64,000 nt of DNA from Pempheris klunzingeri (lineage: Eukaryota > Chordata > Actinopteri > Acropomatiformes > Pempheridae), in the NCBI RefSeq assembly GCF_042242105.1, contig NC_092014.1:10353374-10417373 (forward strand). Reading direction: 5' to 3'. The translations under genes were made by a program, and so were the position numbers. Below are positions 63,800-64,000 of the stretch, one piece after another; position 1 is the stretch's first letter, and the number at the start of each line of letters is the position of its first letter. The notes beneath the pieces were generated by a model. That model was not told the DNA's origin. It searched no databases and was given only the letters and a program-made list of their open reading frames with translations.

Positions 63800-64000
63800 C
63801 AAACCATATTGATTGCAGAGCCTTAAAGTAGCCCTAATGGTTGTACCTCATGAAAAATGCTGTCGGAGCAAATGACTGCTCGCTCCCTGACAAGGTATGT
63901 GAACTGTGTTTATTTAGACTCAACAAGAACCGTCAACAAGAAATTCTGTTCACAGATTTACAAGTTAACTGGAGTAAATTCTTTGACATACAGCACATGT

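Overview
The window is nuclear DNA of a ray-finned fish, most likely a percomorph teleost. The evidence is compact vertebrate genes with GT-AG introns, protein sequences close to human orthologues, abundant (TG)n microsatellites and miniature repeats typical of spiny-rayed fish. No prokaryotic, viral or plasmid gene organisation is visible. Families were assigned by comparing translated exons with remembered human proteins; exon boundaries were set by splice sites plus reading-frame continuity, and each of the three complete gene models keeps frame from ATG to stop.

Layout: (1) 39-4221, + strand: the last seven coding exons of abcg2 (the whole six-helix membrane half). (2) 7060-15455, - strand: complete pkd2 (polycystin-2), 15 coding exons, 903 aa, tail-to-tail with abcg2. 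(3) About 15.5-19.7 kb: intergenic, with a LINE fossil and a tRNA-derived SINE. (4) 19.7-30.6 kb, + strand: g3bp2, with a CRE/GC-box promoter, non-coding exon 1, 12 possible coding exons (488 aa, or 508 aa with an extra 60-nt cassette) and a roughly 3-kb 3'UTR. (5) 30.6-33.2 kb: intergenic, with a repeat. (6) 33442-49988, + strand: complete uso1 (p115), 27 coding exons including 12-nt and 21-nt microexons, 977 aa with all exons, with an NRF1-like and twin GCCACGT promoter. (7) 50.8-64 kb: repeat-rich sequence without a recognisable complete gene. A triplet-repeat-rich segment near 55.2-55.7 kb ending in a good splice donor could be the first exon of another + strand gene.

The four genes do not form a pathway: a membrane exporter, a ciliary/ER cation channel, a stress-granule RNA-binding scaffold and a Golgi tether. 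Their adjacency is a synteny matter. abcg2-pkd2 and g3bp2-uso1 are each neighbours in human (4q22 and 4q21) but lie megabases apart there; here they are about 4-6 kb apart and g3bp2-uso1 is head-to-tail.

I found no convincing previously undescribed biological system. The observations most worth checking are the unexpected 60-nt in-frame g3bp2 exon, the uso1 microexon cluster, a perfect 20-bp-arm palindrome at 62839-62882, a clean PIF/Harbinger-type MITE inside pkd2, and a nested pair of dispersed repeats downstream of abcg2.
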